Positions 16,600 through 25,483 of a stretch of DNA of 64,000 nucleotides are shown here, piece after piece. The notes beneath the pieces were generated by a model that ran no database searches, had not been told where the DNA came from, and was given only the letters and a program-made list of their open reading frames with translations. The stretch's first letter is position 1. The number at the start of each line of letters is the position of its first letter. The stretch lies in the NCBI GenBank assembly GCA_022839625.1, contig JALHJL010000009.1:1-64000 (forward strand), in the 5' to 3' direction. The DNA comes from Phycisphaerales bacterium. GTDB lineage: Bacteria; Planctomycetota; Phycisphaerae; UBA1845; Fen-1342. The position numbers were made by a program, and so were the translations under genes.

Positions 16600-19500
16600 T
16601 TACGGATTGGTCAGAAGCTGCACGAACGGGTTGATGTCGCCGAAGTCAACGCTGTCGTCGCCGTTGATGTCGGCCAGCATGATGTCGCAATCGGGATAGG
16701 TCGCGGCATACGCGGCCGGGTTGGTAAGCGCCAGCACGAACGGGTTAATGTCGCCGAAGCTGACCTCGTCGTCGCAGTTCAGGTCGCCCGGCAGGTTGGG
16801 GCAGGCCGTCGGGTCGAGCGCCCACACCTGCACGTCGTCGACGTTCCAGCCGCAGTAGCGCCAGCCGCTGTCGGTCGTGCCCATCACCCACCGCAACTGC
16901 ACGGCGGGCATGTGGTCGGCCCAGGCCGAGATGTCGAATTCCTGGTACACCCAGGCGCCATCGTAGATCGTCGCGCTGTTTTGCCACACGTTGTTCCAGT
17001 TCAGACCGTTGTTGCTGATGCGCACATACGCGTGATCGTAGACCGCCTGTTCCACGCCCAGCCAGCGGTAGAAGGACAGCCTCACACCGCTGACGCCGGC
17101 ACAACTGAAGGGGGGCGTCGTAATGCTCATCTCAGGCAGATTGTTGGCGTAATCGCCGCTGAGGTTGTAGCCCATCACGGTGCTGCCGGTGTAGCCGCTG
17201 GTCGGATCGGGGCCGCCATACTCGCCGCCCCCGCCGGTCGGCACGCCCCAGGCCCACTGGTTCGCCGAAGTGTTTGGGCTCTTGGTCCAGCCGGGGTTGG
17301 CGCTCATGTCCTGGTCATACACCATTACGAGCGGCCAGGCCGGAACCTCGTACGTGGTCGCCGGCGCGTCATACGGCGAGAGCACGACGGTGCCGGCGGT
17401 GGTGCCGGCCGAGATGTAGTAAGACAGTGTCTTGCCGCAGGGGGTGGCCGGCAGCGTCGCGAGGTAGACGTTGCCGCTTTCAAGCACGAGCGGCGAGGTC
17501 AGGTAGGGGCCCTCGTTGTAGCGGTAGTAGAGCAGCCCCGTTGCGGGATCGAACGTCTCCGAGCCGTTGACGATCTGCACGCGCAGGACGGTCGGCACGC
17601 CGGGTTCGAGCAGCTCGGGTCGCCCGTCCGGGAAGCCGATGGTCATGATCGGGGGCGGTACCATGCGCAAATCGGGGTTGCCCCACAACGCGCCCCACTC
17701 AAAGGTCTCGTAGCGTGCGTAGTCCCACAGACCGAGCGTGTACATCTGGGTCAGGGCTGATTGCAGCGCTGCGCCCTGCGTGTACTCGCCCGAGGTCACC
17801 TTGGTGGTGAAGAAGTAGTCGAGCGACTGGCTGGAGCCGCTGGTCGGCCCGGTCCACCCGGGACAACCCAGGGCCACCTTGGTGGCGCCCACGAAGCCCA
17901 CCGCGCCCTGCTTGAGCATCGACTGGCCGATGTTGACCTCGTCGGTATCCGAGTTGCTGCACGCGTCCGCGAAGATAATCGCCGGGTAGTTGTTGTTGAG
18001 CGACGGGCAGTCCGCAGACTCGATAAACGCCGGCGCGCCCAGCCCGTAGATGTGGCAGGAAGTCGGCGAGCCGTGCCCGGCCCAGTTTACGAAGGCGTAC
18101 GTCCCCGTCGGCCAGACGGCCATCACGTTGTTCTTCAGCAGCGGGTAGTCGCAATCATAGCTGGACCAGTAGTTGGCATTCTTCTCGTACATCCGCGTGA
18201 ACGTCCAGTCCGCCATCCAAGGCTGGTTCACCTTGGCTTCCATGAGCACGGCGTTGTCGGTGTCCGACCAGAAGTAAGCCCCCAGCAGGAGCATGTTCTT
18301 CTTGAAGCTCGGGTCGTCGTTCTGTTCGTACGCCGCCGACTTCTGGCAGATGGCCTGGACGGTGGGTGCGTCGCTCCAGCAGATCCGGCCCACGTTGACC
18401 TCCGCGTAGAAGTCGATGGGGTCGGAGTCTTCGCCGTACTTGTGGTCGCCGTCGGCGTCCCAGGACAGCGAGTCCGGCAACGATAGCTCCGCGAAGTAGA
18501 AGTCGGTCTCGGGTTTGCCGTAGCCGAGGTTCTGTTCGCAGCGCCGCATCGGGACTTCGTTACGGTTGCCGACGATGAGCACGTCCTGGATGCCCCACTC
18601 ACTGGAGGGATACTTCTCGCGCAGAAAGACCCGCATCTTGGCCGCAAGGTCGTAACCGGTGTAGTTCGCGTTGATCCACGCGGTCGTGACGACCTCGACC
18701 GACCGCCCCTTCTCGGTCTGCCAGGCCACGAGCGGCGTGACCGCGGAGGTCAACGAATCGAGCGTAATGATGACGAAGTCGTGCAGGTCGCGCCGGGCGG
18801 GCGGAGCGGCCGGATACCAAGCCTGGGCCTCGTCGTAGTTGACGATCAAGCCGCGCGCGAACTCCTCGGTTTGCGGCAGGTCGTCGACGATCGTGGTCCG
18901 CGGCACAGCCGGCAGCATATAACGCACGTGCACCTGGACGTGCTCGTAGTAGCTCAACTGCCCGGACTGCGGCCGGTACACGAACGGCGCGACGCGCACG
19001 TCCGCCAGGTTGTACTTGCGATACTGCGCCGCTCGCACGAACTCCACTGCGTCTGGCGGATACGGCATGTTGCTGCCGTAGACCGCGGCCCGATTGGCTT
19101 CGTATGTCTGCTCCCAGGCCTGGCGCACGGCGGGGTCCTCTTCTCCGATCACGCGCGGCACCGGGGTCGGCTTGACCGCGTACGTGCCCGGCAGCACGAT
19201 CTCGGGACCACATTGATAGTCCACTCCCACTACCCGCGCGCCGGGTGGGATGGCGATGGGCAGAATCCGCGCCGGCAGCAGCGGCTTTCCGGGCTCAGCG
19301 AGCCGGCCGAAACCCTCGGCGGACAGGGTGTGCCCCTCCGCCGTCTCGCTTACCGCGTAGGAACCGACCGAAACGGTTATGGTAACTGCATCCTCCTGCG
19401 CGGCGGCGACCGATGACGAAATCAAGAGCAACAGAACGATCCCCACCGGCAGATGACGAGCCAGCTCGACCAGCGACTTGGGCACGATGGGACGGTTCAT
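16600..19500 (-). CDS. Secreted gingipain-like C25 cysteine peptidase with dockerin-like tail
   Basis: The 966-residue protein has a signal peptide (about 1-34), a prodomain to about 240, and a C25 peptidase domain with the catalytic pair in NWAGHGSP (His near 476) and IIFADACSNSD (Cys near 514). Beta-rich domains follow, including a jelly-roll-like region (about 720-890). The C-terminus has two copies of a calcium-loop-like unit, GDLNCDDEVSFGDINPFV and ADINGDDSVDFGDINPFV. C25 peptidases of Bacteroidetes end in a secretion signal; this planctomycete-style tail is different and its partner is unknown. AAGGAGAA precedes the ATG at 19500. Confidence 0.88.
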   Translation of the reverse strand: MNRPIVPKSLVELARHLPVGIVLLLLISSSVAAAQEDAVTITVSVGSYAVSETAEGHTLSAEGFGRLAEPGKPLLPARILPIAIPPGARVVGVDYQCGPEIVLPGTYAVKPTPVPRVIGEEDPAVRQAWEQTYEANRAAVYGSNMPYPPDAVEFVRAAQYRKYNLADVRVAPFVYRPQSGQLSYYEHVQVHVRYMLPAVPRTTIVDDLPQTEEFARGLIVNYDEAQAWYPAAPPARRDLHDFVIITLDSLTSAVTPLVAWQTEKGRSVEVVTTAWINANYTGYDLAAKMRVFLREKYPSSEWGIQDVLIVGNRNEVPMRRCEQNLGYGKPETDFYFAELSLPDSLSWDADGDHKYGEDSDPIDFYAEVNVGRICWSDAPTVQAICQKSAAYEQNDDPSFKKNMLLLGAYFWSDTDNAVLMEAKVNQPWMADWTFTRMYEKNANYWSSYDCDYPLLKNNVMAVWPTGTYAFVNWAGHGSPTSCHIYGLGAPAFIESADCPSLNNNYPAIIFADACSNSDTDEVNIGQSMLKQGAVGFVGATKVALGCPGWTGPTSGSSQSLDYFFTTKVTSGEYTQGAALQSALTQMYTLGLWDYARYETFEWGALWGNPDLRMVPPPIMTIGFPDGRPELLEPGVPTVLRVQIVNGSETFDPATGLLYYRYNEGPYLTSPLVLESGNVYLATLPATPCGKTLSYYISAGTTAGTVVLSPYDAPATTYEVPAWPLVMVYDQDMSANPGWTKSPNTSANQWAWGVPTGGGGEYGGPDPTSGYTGSTVMGYNLSGDYANNLPEMSITTPPFSCAGVSGVRLSFYRWLGVEQAVYDHAYVRISNNGLNWNNVWQNSATIYDGAWVYQEFDISAWADHMPAVQLRWVMGTTDSGWRYCGWNVDDVQVWALDPTACPNLPGDLNCDDEVSFGDINPFVLALTNPAAYAATYPDCDIMLADINGDDSVDFGDINPFVQLLTNP

Positions 19501-19940
19501 GCGCTTCTCCTTGAATGGGGTGTGATGAAACGCCCGAACAGACCCCAGCCGCCGGCCCGGCACTGCCATCACCTGCCGGCGCTGCTTCGTCGCATCGCCG
19601 CCGGCTCACGACCGGGCACGAGGCCACGTACCCCTCTCCCACTCTGCGAGGATACCACTGGCAGGTTGTTCCAGCAAGGTTGTTGCTAATAATGTTGATC
19701 GGGGAACGGCTACGAATCGGCCGGAGCCGCCCGTGGTGAAGGGGTCGGATGCCCCTGGTCGCCGATGCCCCGCCTCCGATCCGATAAACACGTGGCTCCG
19801 ACACGTTCAGGTGTCCGTTGAAGAAGGGGCCGGCTCCGCGCCGGCGGGCTTTCGCGGAATCGCTGCGTGAGTCTCTCGCGGTGCCTGCACCCTTCTTCAG
19901 CCGACTGTTGGGCCTGGCGCGCGGGGTTCGCGCCGGCTGG
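19501..19940. other. Intergenic region upstream of the C25 peptidase gene
   Basis: No gene is supported here. A weak minus-strand promoter can be drawn: TTGCTG (19677-19672) and TATCCT (19654-19649) separated by 17 nt, which would serve the peptidase gene with a leader of about 140 nt. The far part holds copy A of the dispersed repeat (19815-19907). Confidence 0.4.
19815..19907. repeat. Dispersed palindromic repeat, copy A
   Basis: The element is bounded by near-inverted ends: TGAAGAAGGG (19819-19828) and CCCTTCTTCA (19890-19899) pair perfectly. Its middle reads CCGGCTCCGC, GAGTCTCTCGCGGTGCCTG and is clearly similar along its length to copy B at 23309. It lies 34 nt beyond the stop of the minus-strand gene at 19941. 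Confidence 0.75.
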
Positions 19941-20393
19941 TCACGCTTGCCCGGCTTCTGCCGCCGTCGCCAGCAGCAGGACCGCGCACGCCACGGCCAG
20001 CGCCGCCACGCTCAGCACCAGCCCCGCCACGGCCCGATGACGACGGCGGCGGTGGTGGTGTTCTTGCCAGCGTGCCAGGATGTCGGCCGCTTCCGTCGGC
20101 GAGAGGGCTTGGGCCGGTCGCGCGAAGCCGATGCACACGCCGGACGCCTGCCACGCTTCGACCGTCAGAACCTCCTCGCTGAGCAAAAGTAGTAATTCGG
20201 CGAGCGTCGGAAAGACCATGCGCTGCACCCCGCCGGCACGCACGGCCTTGTCCAACTCAGCCGCGTCGCGCCGTGCGTACCACGCGGCGTCGGCCACGCC
20301 TGTGTCGCGCAGGTAGGCCGCAACCAGGGCGGCGTCGCTTCCTTGCGGGTCGCACGCCACCACGACCTTCGCAGACTGCGTTCGTGCATTCAT
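19941..20393 (-). CDS. Small protein with C-terminal membrane helix, function unknown
   Basis: The 150-residue protein begins MNARTQSAKVVVACDPQGSD and has a Rossmann-like or resolvase-like first half (VVACDPQGSDAALVAAYLRD, GVQRMVFPTLAELLLLLSEE). A His/Arg-rich stretch precedes a single C-terminal hydrophobic helix. The first 100 residues recall the small recombinase-like or universal-stress folds, but no motif is decisive. Its ATG overlaps the upstream CPBP gene stop as ATGA, so the two are translationally coupled. Confidence 0.65.
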   Translation of the reverse strand: MNARTQSAKVVVACDPQGSDAALVAAYLRDTGVADAAWYARRDAAELDKAVRAGGVQRMVFPTLAELLLLLSEEVLTVEAWQASGVCIGFARPAQALSPTEAADILARWQEHHHRRRRHRAVAGLVLSVAALAVACAVLLLATAAEAGQA

Positions 20394-21184
20394 GTTCCAC
20401 CGCCGTGAGTGAGCCACACATTGATGGTCAGCAGCGCCAGGGCCACGATGCCGACTGCCCCCGCATAGGGGAAGATGCTCGCGCCGACGAGCCACGCCGG
20501 ACCGGTGTAGCGAGCAAACGGCCGGACGGCCATCAACACCAACACGCCGCCCGCGTGCAGCCCGAGCGGCAGCCACAGGGCGCCGGTCCAGAAGAAGGCC
20601 AGGCACAGGAGCGTGCCGAGCGCCAGGTGGCCCGGGAACGTCCAGTACCGCTTGACGCGGCGGACGTAATGGGCGGCGGCGAACACGAGGGCGCCGATCG
20701 GCAGGGCCCAGCGCGGTTCGAGCGCCTCCAGCAGGTTCGCCAGCAAGACCGCCCGAAACAGCAACTCCTCGACCAGCGCGATCAACAGCGCCGTAAATGG
20801 TACACCGGCCAACCGTTTCGCGAGCCGGCGGGCGTCGTGCCGAATCTCAAAGCGCACGTTGTCCGTCAGCATCCACGCCAGATACAGCAATGCGAGGTAG
20901 AGAATGGCGGCCGCCGCACCGTGCAATAGATCGAGTGCCCGTGGTCCCCATGGGAAGAAGCCGGCGTAGTATGTCCACGGTGAATCGCCGCGCAGCAGCG
21001 GGTACAGCAACAGGACGGCTGCGAAAGCCGCCTTCGTCACGATGCGATTGACCCGCCGTAGCGGCGCCGGCAGATCGGTCGTGCCGATCCGCCAGTGCCC
21101 GGGAAGTCCTGCGGCGCGGAGCGCGAGAGCTTGGGCCAGCCACATCGCGATCGGGACCAACAGGAGCAGGCCGAGTGCAAGCAT
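20390..21184 (-). CDS. CPBP-family intramembrane metalloprotease
   Basis: The 264-residue membrane protein has eight or so hydrophobic segments. It carries EELLFRA near residues 138-144, FAAAHYV near 170 and GLHAGGV near 205, the CPBP active-site motifs. The start at 21184 lies 4 nt after the stop of the acyltransferase gene. It is coupled by an ATGA overlap to the following small membrane protein. The substrate is not identifiable. Confidence 0.82.
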   Translation of the reverse strand: MLALGLLLLVPIAMWLAQALALRAAGLPGHWRIGTTDLPAPLRRVNRIVTKAAFAAVLLLYPLLRGDSPWTYYAGFFPWGPRALDLLHGAAAAILYLALLYLAWMLTDNVRFEIRHDARRLAKRLAGVPFTALLIALVEELLFRAVLLANLLEALEPRWALPIGALVFAAAHYVRRVKRYWTFPGHLALGTLLCLAFFWTGALWLPLGLHAGGVLVLMAVRPFARYTGPAWLVGASIFPYAGAVGIVALALLTINVWLTHGGGT

Positions 21185-21188
21185 CGCG

Positions 21189-22298
21189 TCACGTTGCTCT
21201 TGAGAGACTGGTCGTCTCCGTCGGCGGAGGCGCCGGTGTTGCGGGCAGCCAGCGAACGTAGCGTGGGTCGCCGCGGAACACCCGCGTCCACCGCTTGTCG
21301 CCCCACAGGTACCAGAGCGCCGTTTGCTGACGGAGGAAGCGCTCCAGGCCGCTGGCGAACCACTGCATGCGCCGCTGGATCGCCTCACGACGCGCGCCGC
21401 GCCTCAGGCCGCCCTGATCCTCAAACGGACCCTGCACGACCAGCCGCTGGCGCGTACCGTGGTCCTCGGCCGTCAGCAGAAACAGCGGCGCCCCGCTCCG
21501 AACGGCGAGTGCCGCCGGACCGGCCGGGAGGTATAGCTCGCGGCGAAAGAACCGGACGGGCGTACCGCTGTCGCGTTTCTGCGGCAGGTCGGGCGTTATG
21601 AACAGCACGCGACCGGCCCGTAGCGCATCGGCCATGCGGCCCAGTCGGCCGAGCGCGCCGGCGGCCTGCGTCGCCTCCGAAATCCAGCCCACGCCGCTGG
21701 CCTGGTACCAACGCTGCTTGGCCTCCCGGCGGCCGTGCTGCTTCGAGTAGCGCAGGTACACTGTGAGCGGCAGGACCTGGTTCAGGCGCGTCAAGTTGAG
21801 CAGGTAGTTCGAAATGTGCGGGCCGACGAGGACTGCACCACGCCCCTCGGCCACGGTCTCGAGCACGTGCGAAACGGATCCGTCAAGCTCGATCCGGCTT
21901 GCAGCGAGGCCGGCCAGCTCGGCGGACTGCCTTACGCACTGCGCGTGTCCGGCACAGCGCAATGCCTGGAGCGCACCGGCGAAGTGCCAGCCAAGGTGCG
22001 TGAAGTATCCGGCATGCGCCGCGCTGGAATACAGCTTGAGTGCCCGCATGTTCTCGGCGACCAGTCGCCCGACCACGGGCAAGTGCCGGCCGCAACGGCC
22101 CAGGAGGGTGCCGAGGCGATCGGTGGCCTGGACCGATAACTGCGGCGCCACAAGCATGGCAACGTCCGTGCTGCGTGCCGTCAGCCAGTGTCGTAACGCC
22201 CGCAGCAATCCACCTCTCCGAGCCTGGTCGCGCCGCCACGTTCGTTCCCCCCGGCGTCCGCCGGGGCAGAGAGGCGGCCCGCGCCAAGCACGGATCAT
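21189..22298 (-). CDS. LpxL/HtrB-like lysophospholipid acyltransferase
   Basis: The 369-residue protein belongs to the lipid A secondary acyltransferase superfamily. It has VLVGPHISNY (the usual position of the catalytic His in the H-x4-D/E type block), a region GRVLFITPDLPQKRD that matches the second conserved block, and LYLPAGPAALAVRSGAPLFLL. The N-terminal 60 residues are Arg-rich and variable, and the ATG at 22298 is the most likely start; an open frame runs further upstream to 22463 but has no homologous look. Lipid A acylation or another acyl-ACP-dependent transfer is inferred. Confidence 0.72.
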   Translation of the reverse strand: MIRAWRGPPLCPGGRRGERTWRRDQARRGGLLRALRHWLTARSTDVAMLVAPQLSVQATDRLGTLLGRCGRHLPVVGRLVAENMRALKLYSSAAHAGYFTHLGWHFAGALQALRCAGHAQCVRQSAELAGLAASRIELDGSVSHVLETVAEGRGAVLVGPHISNYLLNLTRLNQVLPLTVYLRYSKQHGRREAKQRWYQASGVGWISEATQAAGALGRLGRMADALRAGRVLFITPDLPQKRDSGTPVRFFRRELYLPAGPAALAVRSGAPLFLLTAEDHGTRQRLVVQGPFEDQGGLRRGARREAIQRRMQWFASGLERFLRQQTALWYLWGDKRWTRVFRGDPRYVRWLPATPAPPPTETTSLSRAT

Positions 22299-22335
22299 GC
22301 CGTAAGCGGCATGACTTCGCCAGCGGCGGGCGCGG

Positions 22336-22364
22336 TTGGCCGTGAACCGTGGTCCGGCTAGAAT
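22336..22364 (+). promoter_or_regulatory. Candidate sigma70-type promoter of the exported LolA-like gene
   Basis: TTGGCC (22336-22341), a 17-nt spacer and TAGAAT (22359-22364) fit a housekeeping promoter. Transcription would start near 22371, about 97 nt before the ATG at 22468. Confidence 0.5.
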
Positions 22365-22467
22365 CGGCCTGCGGCCGGCGCGTTTGCTGCCAAGGGCACG
22401 CCGGACAGCGGTGGTCGGGCTGACGGCGGCCTGATCGGGATAACCCTGGAAAGGACGGAGCAATCAA

Positions 22468-23304
22468 ATGATCAGACGCACAGGTTGGTTGGCGCTGGCC
22501 GGCATCGTGCTGGGATTCGGGGCGCTCGCCCAGGCGGAGGATGACCTGGAAACCGTGGAGCAGAAGATCGTCGATGCCTGGCGCCAGCACAAGTCGCTAA
22601 TGGCCAAGATGACCGTATCCAGTCATATCGCAATCGGCGAGACCACGATCGAGGGGGCGGGGGAGGGCACGTACGAGTTCCTGAAGCATGGCGGCAAGTT
22701 CCTGACACGCCTCGAGCTGAACAGCACGACCGTGCAAAAGATGGACACGGAGGAGCACCGCCTCGACGAACACATGCTGGCCGTGAGCGACGGCGATGTT
22801 GCGCACACCCTGGTGGCGGTGGCCGGCGGCGAAGCGCGCGTCGTGAAGTCGAAAGTCAGTCCCCAACAAATGGGCGATCCGCGAACGCTCCTCGCCCAAC
22901 TGCGGCGCGACGGGGCCGTCGCGTTGTTGCCGGACGACACGCTGGACGGGCGCAAAGTCTACGTCCTGGAGGTGATTCTCCGGCAGACAACGCCGTATTC
23001 GCCTGCGAAGCAGCGCGTGTCGTTCGACCAGGAAAGTGGATTCGTGGTGCGAATCGTCGGCCTCGGCGAGGACGACCTGCCGATGACGAGCATGGCCTAC
23101 AGCGACATCAAGGTCGATGTTCCGATCGATCTGGAGCGCTTCAAGTTCACGGCGCCGGAGGGCGTTGAGTTCATCGATGAGACCGCTCCCGAGCCGGTGG
23201 CCACGCAACCGGCGACGGCGCCGCAGACCGCGCCCGCGGCGACGCGTCCTGCCGAGACGCCGCCGGAGCCCGCGACCCAGCCGTCGGCTGGCGTAGCGCG
23301 CTAG
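22468..23304 (+). CDS. Exported LolA/DUF2092-like protein
   Basis: The 278-residue protein has a signal peptide ending in ALAQA. Its core reads as a LolA-like beta-barrel half (GEGTYEFLKHGGKFLTRLEL, VSFDQESGFVVRIVGLGED, IKVDVPIDLERFKFTAPEG). The C-terminal 40 residues are Pro/Ala/Thr-rich and low in complexity. GGAG precedes the start. A role in binding lipid or lipoprotein is a family-level guess only; no lol genes are near. Copy B of the dispersed repeat begins 4 nt after its stop. Confidence 0.65.
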   Translation: MIRRTGWLALAGIVLGFGALAQAEDDLETVEQKIVDAWRQHKSLMAKMTVSSHIAIGETTIEGAGEGTYEFLKHGGKFLTRLELNSTTVQKMDTEEHRLDEHMLAVSDGDVAHTLVAVAGGEARVVKSKVSPQQMGDPRTLLAQLRRDGAVALLPDDTLDGRKVYVLEVILRQTTPYSPAKQRVSFDQESGFVVRIVGLGEDDLPMTSMAYSDIKVDVPIDLERFKFTAPEGVEFIDETAPEPVATQPATAPQTAPAATRPAETPPEPATQPSAGVAR

Positions 23305-23308
23305 GCGC

Positions 23309-23402
23309 CCGTTGAGGGCGGGGGCCGGCTCCGCACCGACGGGCGTTCGGGGTAGCGCTGCGTGGGTCTCTCGCGGTGCCTGTACCCGTTTTCAACGGAC
23401 TG
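23309..23402. repeat. Dispersed palindromic repeat, copy B
   Basis: The element resembles copy A across its whole length: CCGGCTCCGC, GGTCTCTCGCGGTGCCTG and the shared end CGGACTG. Its ends form a perfect 7-bp inverted repeat, CCGTTGA (23309-23315) and TCAACGG (23392-23398). It starts 4 nt after the stop of the gene at 22468. Confidence 0.75.
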
Positions 23403-23861
23403 CGAGTGTGCTGACCCGGAAGCTGCCCGCAGAGGTCGGGTGGTGCGGCGTTGCTCTGCGCACGCAAGAGTGTGGACTTCGTGCTCCCCGGCCATTCTGC
23501 GGTGCCTTCAAACTCGCGATGGCGGCGGAGCATTCGCGAGGGGGAGTTCCCACCGGCAATCGCATCGGAATGATTCCGTCGGCGGTCGCACCGCTTCTAC
23601 GTGAATTGAGGGGCCGCGCAAACGCTTCGGAATGACCTGCCGGCGCTGACAGTTTGGCAGACGGATCGCCGCGCGCAGCGGCGTCGGCACATTCCCGTAA
23701 GTCGTTGTCCAGGAACGTATTAGACGCATCGTGGGCGCGGTGCGCAGCGTGGCACGCGCGCTGCTTACGTTGCTCGTGGTACCGAGAACCGCGGGCCTCG
23801 TGGCCGCGGATGGACGCGAGCGTAGAGACGACAAGTGGACCGAATACGCGGAGGACGAACC
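23403..23861. other. Intergenic region before the first small heat shock gene
   Basis: No gene is supported. A 13-nt palindrome CGGAATGATTCCG lies near 23565. I see no CIRCE element (TTAGCACTC...GAGTGCTAA) and no convincing sigma32 promoter, so how the heat shock genes are regulated is not visible. GAGGA precedes the ATG at 23862. Confidence 0.5.
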
Positions 23862-24302
23862 ATGATGTACTTGCAGCGCATTGGCAGACCCTTGTTTCCT
23901 GAGCTGCGACGTGAGATGGACCGGCTGTTCGAGAGCTTCCTGGGCCCCGAAGCCGCTGCCCCGTTCGGCGGTCTGCGTCCCTTCCCAGCCGTGAACCTGT
24001 GGGAAGACAGCGAGCGTGTGTTCGCCGAAGCCGAGGTGCCGGGCCTGCGCATGGAGGACCTGGAAATCTCGATCCAAGGCAACGAGCTGGCTATCAAGGG
24101 CCGCCGGCCGCCGATGGAGGGTGACAAGTACGTTTATCACCGGCGCGAGCGCGGCACCGGAGAGTTCGCGCGGTTCCTGACGTTGCCGCTGGACGTGGAC
24201 GCGGACCGCGTGGAGGCGACCCTGAAGGACGGCGTGCTGACCATCGTGATGCCCAAGGCCGAAACGGCCCGGGTGCGGAAGATCGCCGTCAAGAGTGCGT
24301 AG
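23862..24302 (+). CDS. Small heat shock protein (Hsp20/alpha-crystallin), first of three
   Basis: The 146-residue protein has an N-terminal region with MDRLFESFLG and an alpha-crystallin domain from about 45 to 130. The characteristic segments are AEAEVPGLRMEDLEISIQG and LPLDVDADRVEATLKDGVL, followed by a short C-terminal tail (VRKIAVKSA). Hsp20 proteins are ATP-independent holdases that keep unfolding proteins soluble. It is followed by two more hsp20 genes on the same strand. Confidence 0.93.
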   Translation: MMYLQRIGRPLFPELRREMDRLFESFLGPEAAAPFGGLRPFPAVNLWEDSERVFAEAEVPGLRMEDLEISIQGNELAIKGRRPPMEGDKYVYHRRERGTGEFARFLTLPLDVDADRVEATLKDGVLTIVMPKAETARVRKIAVKSA

Positions 24303-24417
24303 CTGCAACCGGGCCGGCCATGGCCGGCGTGGGTTTCGAGACCGAGTAGTGTGGAGCCCGGTCTGTTGCGACAACCGGGCCGGATGGTGTGAGGTGATTT
24401 GACTGGAGGAAAGACCC

Positions 24418-24813
24418 ATGAGTGATACGGCGCTCGAGAAACGCGTAATGACCACGGACCAGCCCGAGCGGACCCGCAGCGGGCGGACCTACATCCCGGC
24501 CGTGGATATCGTGGAGAAGGACGACGAGCTGCTGCTGATGGCCGATGTCCCCGGGGCGAAAGCCGAAGGGATCGACATCCAGTATGAGCGCGGCGAGCTG
24601 ACGTTGACCGCGCGGGTCGACTCGCGGCAGCCCGAGCAGACGAACTGGCTCGCGTGCGAGTACGGCGTGGGCGACTTCGTGCGCACGTTCCAGGTCGGCG
24701 AGGGAGTCGACGCCGCCCGGATCGAGGCCGAGGTCTCGAACGGGGTGCTGACGCTGCACCTGCCGAAGGCCGAGGCTGCCAAGACGCGCAAGATCGCGGT
24801 GAAGACGACCTAG
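24418..24813 (+). CDS. Small heat shock protein (Hsp20), second of three
   Basis: The 131-residue protein lacks much of the usual N-terminal region and is almost only an alpha-crystallin domain: VEKDDELLLMADVPGAKAEG, ACEYGVGDFVRTFQVGEGVD, AEVSNGVLTLHLPKAEAAK and a tail ending in RKIAVKTT. It is preceded by GGAGGAAAG. Compared with the neighbours its opening 25 residues carry little hydrophobic content, so its oligomer state may differ; that is inference. Confidence 0.92.
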   Translation: MSDTALEKRVMTTDQPERTRSGRTYIPAVDIVEKDDELLLMADVPGAKAEGIDIQYERGELTLTARVDSRQPEQTNWLACEYGVGDFVRTFQVGEGVDAARIEAEVSNGVLTLHLPKAEAAKTRKIAVKTT

Positions 24814-24921
24814 GGTCGCGGGCATCCAGCGACACGGGCCGCACGGGCGTCGGGCGTGTGCTATGACGGTTACACGAAAGACGACTGCGCATCGTGAAGT
24901 TGTTGCGAAAGGAGGTTTGCC

Positions 24922-25407
24922 ATGGATCTAGTCCCCTGGAGGAACAAGCGGCGTCGCGGCGACCGCGACACGGGCGAGCACCCACTGGCCCGCTTGCGGG
25001 ATGAGATGGAGAGCGTCTTCGAACGCTTCTTCGGCAATCCTTGGGGAACCGGCCGGTCGCCGTTGCTTTCGCCGACGGCCGCGTTTCCCCAACTGGATCT
25101 CACGGAGTCGGACAGCGACCTGACGATCCGGGCCGAGCTTCCCGGCCTGCGGCTGGAGGACGTGAAGCTCGAGGTCTCGGGAAACTGTCTGCGAATCACC
25201 GGCGAGAAGAGCGCCGAGAGAGAAGACCAGGGCCGCGACTATCATTATTCGGAGCGACAGTTCGGAGCGTTCAGCCGCACCGTTCAACTGCCGGCGGCGG
25301 CTGACCCGAACAAGGTGGACGCGACGTACAAGGACGGCGTGCTGACGGTCAAGATCGCCAAGCACCCGGACGCCAAGCCGAAGCGGATCAAGGTCCGCAA
25401 CGCGTAG
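24922..25407 (+). CDS. Small heat shock protein (Hsp20), third of three
   Basis: The 161-residue protein has an Arg-rich start (NKRRRGDRDT), a helix MESVFERFFGNPWG and a complete alpha-crystallin domain with RAELPGLRLEDVKLEVSGN and VDATYKDGVLTVKIAKH. The tail is basic (KPKRIKVRNA). AAAGGAGGT immediately upstream is a strong ribosome binding site. A hairpin follows its stop. Confidence 0.93.
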   Translation: MDLVPWRNKRRRGDRDTGEHPLARLRDEMESVFERFFGNPWGTGRSPLLSPTAAFPQLDLTESDSDLTIRAELPGLRLEDVKLEVSGNCLRITGEKSAEREDQGRDYHYSERQFGAFSRTVQLPAAADPNKVDATYKDGVLTVKIAKHPDAKPKRIKVRNA

Positions 25408-25427
25408 GGTATAGTGACGGCATGTGT

Positions 25428-25453
25428 CGCGTCCGGGCAGAAGCCCGGACGCG
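25428..25453 (+). other. 11-bp hairpin between hsp20-3 and fmdB-like gene
   Basis: CGCGTCCGGGC (25428-25438) and GCCCGGACGCG (25443-25453) pair perfectly around the tetraloop AGAA. No U-tract follows, so it may be a transcript-stabilising or processing hairpin rather than a strong terminator. A TATAGT hexamer at 25410 precedes it. Confidence 0.6.
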
Positions 25454-25483
25454 CAGCGCCCGTGAGGTATTTGGGTACGTGCC

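Noticed and set aside
23403..23861. CIRCE or sigma32 control site before the hsp20 genes
   Set aside because: No TTAGCACTC-type inverted repeat and no fitting heat-shock promoter was found.
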